This document shows, piece after piece, positions 6,131 through 8,235 of a stretch of 8,235 nucleotides of DNA. Position 1 is the first letter of the stretch; each line of letters opens with the position of its first letter. Position numbers and translations under genes: made by a program. Origin of the DNA: Actinomycetes bacterium (GTDB taxonomy: Bacteria > Actinomycetota > Acidimicrobiia > Acidimicrobiales > RAAP-2); assembly GCA_021800645.1 (NCBI GenBank), contig JAJYYT010000084.1:1-8235 (forward strand), in the 5' to 3' direction. The notes below the pieces were generated by a model. The model worked only from the letters and a program-made list of their open reading frames with translations, did no database searches and was not told the DNA's origin.

Positions 6131-6679
6131 GTGCCCCGCTACGCGGGCAGCTCCGCCTCGACGATGTGGTCGAGGAGCTCCCGATCCGAAAGGCCTGTTT
6201 GGCCGGACGGTCGGCTCGGTGAAGGCGGTCTCGGGCGTCTCGCTGTCGGTCGGCGTGGGGGAGACGTTCGGGCTCGTGGGGGAGTCCGGACTCGGAAGGA
6301 CGACGCTCGGCCGGTTGATGGTCGGACTGCTCGCGCCAGACTCCGGGAGCATCCTCTTCGACGGCGCACCCGCGGCGACGCGGGGGATCGCCCTGAAACG
6401 GCACCGCAAGGACGTCCAGCGCATGTTCCAGGACCCCTATGCGCCCCCGCCAACCCGCCGTCGGGCTGCCGCTTCCGCACGCGCTGTGCGCGCGCCGAGG
6501 AGATCTGCGCGGTGGAGGAGCCGCCTCTCCGGGCCTTCGGGCATCTCGGGCACCTCGCGGCGTGCCACTTCCCGCTTGTCGACTCCCGCTTGTCGCCCCC
6601 CTTCCGCCCGGCGATGGCGCGACCGGCAGGGGTGCCGCGTCGCAGGCCGCGCAAGCTGGGGTCCCGAGCGAGCCGATGA
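6131..6679 (+). pseudogene. Decayed dipeptide/oligopeptide ABC-transporter ATP-binding protein (DppF/OppF-like)
   Basis: Three pieces of one ancestral protein lie in order but in different frames. LRLDDVVEELPIRK (6151-6192) is the start of the ATPase domain. After a one-base loss near 6190-6193 it continues as KGLFGRTVGSVKAVSGVSL, GLVGESGLGRTTLGRLMVGL (Walker A region) and DVQRMFQDPYA (Q-loop), to about 6443. There the sequence jumps, with a second frame change, into ANPPSGCRFRTRCARAEEIC...ACHFPL, the C-terminal oligopeptide-transporter domain with its conserved cysteines, ending at TGA 6677-6679. The missing middle, roughly 170-190 residues in intact relatives, contains the ABC signature, Walker B and switch His. 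The Walker A lysine is also changed (canonical GESGCGKTT, here GESGLGRTT). No working ATPase can be made. No permease or binding-protein gene is visible nearby. Confidence 0.85.
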
Positions 6680-6730
6680 CGACCACCCGGACTCCTTCGT
6701 GACGCGGGGCTCGACACCGGTGAGCGGGCG

Positions 6731-7387
6731 GTGACCGGCAGCGGTCCGCGGCCGCGCACCCGCGTCCGCCGCTTGCGAGAGCGCCAGGTGGAAGACCGAG
6801 ACGTCCTCGAATCCCTCCTCGACGAGGCGCTCATCGCCCATGTCGCGATCGTCGTCGACGGCCATCCCCTCGTCCTCCCCACGAGCTTCGCCCGCGACGG
6901 CGACCGGCTCCTTCTCCACGGCTCCACCGGATCAGGCTGGATGCGCACGGCTGCGTCAGGGGTGCCGGCGTGCGTTGCCGTGAGCGCGCTCGATGGGCTC
7001 GTGGTCGCACGTTCGGCCTTCGAGTCGTCGATGCGCTACCGCAGCGCCGTTCTCTTCGGGGTCCTCGGGGCGCTCGCCGGAGACGACCGCAATCGCGCGC
7101 TCGACATCATCACGGACAAGTTGCTGCCAGGACGGCGAGCGGAAGTCCGAGCACCCACGGCGCGGGAGCAGGGGCAGACGCTGGTCCTCGCCATGCCCAT
7201 CGAGCACTGGTCGCTGAAAGTCTCCGAGGGTTGGCCGGACGACCCGGAAGAAGACCGCGCCGGTCCGGCATGGGCAGGGGTCGTTCCGCTGCGAACGGCG
7301 GCGCGGAGCCCGATTCCTGCACTCGATCTTGCCGACGGCATCCCCATACCGGCTTCGGTGCAGGCGTTCGTGCGGGCTCGGGAATAG
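6731..7387 (+). CDS. Pyridoxamine 5'-phosphate oxidase-family flavoprotein (NimA-like)
   Basis: A 218-residue protein with the split-barrel FMN-binding fold of the NimA-like group (the family including nitroimidazole-resistance reductases). Visible landmarks are LDEALIAHVAIVVDGHPLVLPTSFARDGDRLLLHGST (about 30-66), in which HVA and the VLPTSF strand line the flavin site, GVPACVAVSALDGLVVARSAFESSMRYRSAVLFG (77-110), and the late ITDKLLPGR and LAMPIEHWSLKVSEG blocks (127-167). Most members are orphan soluble flavoproteins binding FMN, F420 or haem; the physiological substrate is unknown. Start: GTG 6731 with GGTGAG at 6719-6724 and a 6-base spacer. It begins 51 bp after the decayed ATPase and shares no operon with a clear functional partner. 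It converges on the S4-domain gene, separated by a hairpin. Confidence 0.88.
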   Translation: MTGSGPRPRTRVRRLRERQVEDRDVLESLLDEALIAHVAIVVDGHPLVLPTSFARDGDRLLLHGSTGSGWMRTAASGVPACVAVSALDGLVVARSAFESSMRYRSAVLFGVLGALAGDDRNRALDIITDKLLPGRRAEVRAPTAREQGQTLVLAMPIEHWSLKVSEGWPDDPEEDRAGPAWAGVVPLRTAARSPIPALDLADGIPIPASVQAFVRARE

Positions 7388-7502
7388 CGGCTCGCCCCGG
7401 TTGCCGGCGCCTCGCGAGAGAGCGGACAGGAGCTCGCCCAGATCGGTGCCGGGTCCGCACACGATGTGGAGGGGCCGCGGCGGCGGTTGCATGCAAGAGC
7501 GG

Positions 7503-7530
7503 TGGTGGACCCCGCCGCTCCGGTCCACCG
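7503..7530. terminator. Hairpin shared by two convergent genes
   Basis: GGTGGACC (7504-7511) and GGTCCACC (7522-7529) form a perfect 8-bp stem around a 10-base loop, extendable by one wobble pair. It lies 10 bp past the stop of the S4-domain gene and about 115 bp past the stop of the flavoprotein gene. Neither side carries a T-run, so a classical intrinsic terminator is not certain; stem-only terminators are often proposed in high-GC actinobacteria. The rest of the 7388-7539 gap shows only a 10-bp palindrome, TTGCATGCAA (7487-7496). Confidence 0.5.
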
Positions 7531-7539
7531 GCATGTCGG

Positions 7540-7893
7540 TCAGCCGCGCAGGCGGTCGAGCCGGCGACGGTCGCGCTTGGTCGGGCGGCCTTCCCCGCGT
7601 GCGCGGGCGAACGGAGCGTCTTCTCGCTGCAAAGCGGGCGGCGTGTGGTCCACCAGGCTGGCAGCGGCCTGCGCGGCGCCGACGCGCGTGGCGACCGGCT
7701 CCACGACTTCGAGCACCCGATCAGAGCGGCGCCCGCGAGCGGTGACCCGGTCGCCGGGAACCACTCTCGTTGCAGGCTTGGCTGCAATCCCGTTGACCCG
7801 GATGTGGCCACCCCGGCACGCCTCCGTGGCCGCGGTGCGGGTCTTGAAGACCCGCACCGCCCAGAGCCACTGGTCGACGCGTACGGAGGTCAC
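7540..7893 (-). CDS. hslR: S4-domain RNA-binding protein, Hsp15 family
   Basis: A 117-residue basic protein. The N-terminal S4 domain is clear: VRVDQWLWAVRVFKTRTAATEACRGGHIRVNGIAAKPATRVVPGDRV (4-50), where RVDQWLW...FKTRT and G-x-I-x-VNG are the family landmarks. The tail is positively charged and ends EGRPTKRDRRRLDRL (101-115), as in Hsp15. Hsp15 binds free 50S ribosomal subunits that still carry a nascent chain and helps recycle stalled subunits. Start: GTG 7893, with AGGA at 7904-7901 and a 7-base spacer; the frame stays open further upstream to 8049 but that extension is Arg/Gly-rich without S4 similarity and overlaps the upstream small frame. It is probably co-transcribed with the 62-codon gene 53 bp upstream. 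Confidence 0.88.
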   Translation of the reverse strand: MTSVRVDQWLWAVRVFKTRTAATEACRGGHIRVNGIAAKPATRVVPGDRVTARGRRSDRVLEVVEPVATRVGAAQAAASLVDHTPPALQREDAPFARARGEGRPTKRDRRRLDRLRG

Positions 7894-7946
7894 TCCATGA
7901 TCCTGGCACTCCCGCTCGGCGTTGACGTGCGCACCTGGCTGCGAGC

Positions 7947-8135
7947 TCATGTCACGGCCATGAGGTGGACCCCGATGTCGACGAGCGTCGCCCCGAGGCG
8001 CGCGCGAGCTTCCTGAAGCGCCTCTCGCGCCAAGAGGAGCGGCTGGCACGCATCGGTCGATTGTGAGGGGCCCCCATGGTGGAGGAGCTCCCGGTCGCGA
8101 TCGCGGGCTAGCGCGCCGAGAAGGTCGGGATGCAT
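7947..8135 (-). CDS. Small hypothetical protein upstream of the S4-domain gene
   Basis: A 62-residue open frame that I consider probably real because its ATG (8135-8133) is preceded by AGGA (8145-8142) with a 6-base spacer. The protein starts MHPDLLGALARDRDRELLHH, which resembles the HPE-x-x-RALA-x-DR-x-x-EL opening of small actinobacterial proteins of unknown function. It then has a helix LAREALQEARARLG and ends in a mildly hydrophobic segment (ATLVDIGVHLMAV). There is no signal peptide or catalytic motif. It ends 53 bp before the S4-domain start, same strand, so a two-gene unit is likely. Function unknown; a non-coding leader remains possible. Confidence 0.5.
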   Translation of the reverse strand: MHPDLLGALARDRDRELLHHGGPSQSTDACQPLLLAREALQEARARLGATLVDIGVHLMAVT

Positions 8136-8169
8136 GGTCGTTCCTAGAGTCGAGTGGGTGGTCGGGAAA

Positions 8170-8200
8170 GTGAGTGAGTGAGTGCGCGCGTGCGCGCGCG
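8170..8200. repeat. GTGA microsatellite joined to an alternating purine-pyrimidine tract
   Basis: Bases 8170-8184 are a GTGA repeat (three units plus GTG). Bases 8182-8200 alternate strictly purine-pyrimidine (GTGCGCGCGTGCGCGCGCG). Such GC/GT alternation is the classic sequence type able to adopt left-handed Z-DNA under negative supercoiling. It lies upstream of the small - strand gene, in what should be its promoter region. I see no clear -10/-35 pair there. Confidence 0.7.
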
Positions 8201-8207
8201 GACAGAG

Positions 8208-8223
8208 GTTCGGTCGTACGAAC
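8208..8223. repeat. Small dyad GTTCG-N6-CGAAC
   Basis: GTTCG (8208-8212) and CGAAC (8219-8223) flank GTCGTA; the overlapping TCGTACGA (8214-8221) is a perfect 8-bp palindrome. It lies just upstream of the alternating tract when read toward the small - strand gene, where an operator could sit. The arms are in the opposite order to an actinobacterial LexA box (GAAC...GTTC), so I do not call it an SOS site. Confidence 0.3.
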
Positions 8224-8235
8224 AGCGGCGCCGAC

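Noticed and set aside
6090..6150. FTLGLELFGRTPVPRYAG-like peptide in one + frame just before the ATPase remnant
   Set aside because: It looks somewhat protein-like but I cannot match it to a family, and it has no start or ribosome site of its own; the overlapping frame is better explained by the ATPase N-terminus.
6970..8016. 348-codon + strand frame spanning the flavoprotein and S4-domain genes
   Set aside because: It overlaps two well-supported genes in other frames and is Arg/Ala/Gly-rich without motifs.
8208..8223. LexA/SOS box
   Set aside because: The arms are ordered GTTCG...CGAAC, the reverse of the GAAC...GTTC arrangement of actinobacterial LexA sites.
1..8235. CRISPR array, tRNA, rRNA, insertion sequence or phage integration site
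   Set aside because: No regularly spaced repeats, no cloverleaf-like segment, no transposase or integrase motifs and no flanking terminal repeats were found on reading both strands.

Overview
The window is GC-rich (roughly two-thirds G+C by eye), with GTG starts, short Shine-Dalgarno sites and actinobacterial-looking proteins. One protein has an N-terminal Arg-rich block followed by a transmembrane helix (EARRRQRRRR), a pattern I associate with Actinomycetota, perhaps Acidimicrobiia. The placement is an inference from style; there is no rRNA or other marker gene here.

Left part (1-1930): the 3' end of a molybdenum hydroxylase large subunit (xanthine dehydrogenase family) runs into the window on the + strand. 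It converges on a small YtrA-type GntR repressor (256-606, - strand). The repressor diverges from a membrane-anchored, beta-propeller-like protein of unknown function (665-1930, +). The short divergent gap holds a near-perfect dyad overlapping promoter-like elements for both genes, so the repressor plausibly controls itself and the propeller gene.

Centre (1931-5832): a gamma-glutamyltranspeptidase-family Ntn hydrolase (2038-3720, +) and an acetyl-CoA-synthetase-like acyl-CoA ligase (3713-5725, -) are convergent and overlap by 8 bp. The hydrolase lacks a signal peptide and the usual gamma-glutamyl-binding motif, and carries four 15-bp tandem repeats just before its self-cleavage threonine. The ligase has Gly where true acetyl-CoA synthetases carry the Trp that closes the acyl pocket, so a larger acyl substrate is predicted.

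Right part (5833-8235): about 300 bp without a gene holds divergent promoter-like elements and then the wreck of a dipeptide/oligopeptide ABC-transporter ATPase (about 6131-6679). It has one frameshift, a large internal deletion with a second frame change, and an altered Walker A lysine. Next come a NimA-like FMN-binding flavoprotein (6731-7387, +), a hairpin between convergent genes, and on the - strand an Hsp15-type S4 RNA-binding protein (7540-7893) preceded by a 62-codon open frame with a good ribosome site (7947-8135). The window ends in a GTGA repeat joined to a purine-pyrimidine alternating tract and a small dyad.

The genes do not form one obvious pathway. I see no CRISPR array, tRNA, rRNA, transposase or clear defence system. 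The most notable items are the acyl-pocket change, the repeat in the hydrolase linker, the decayed transporter gene and several dyad elements in the gaps.
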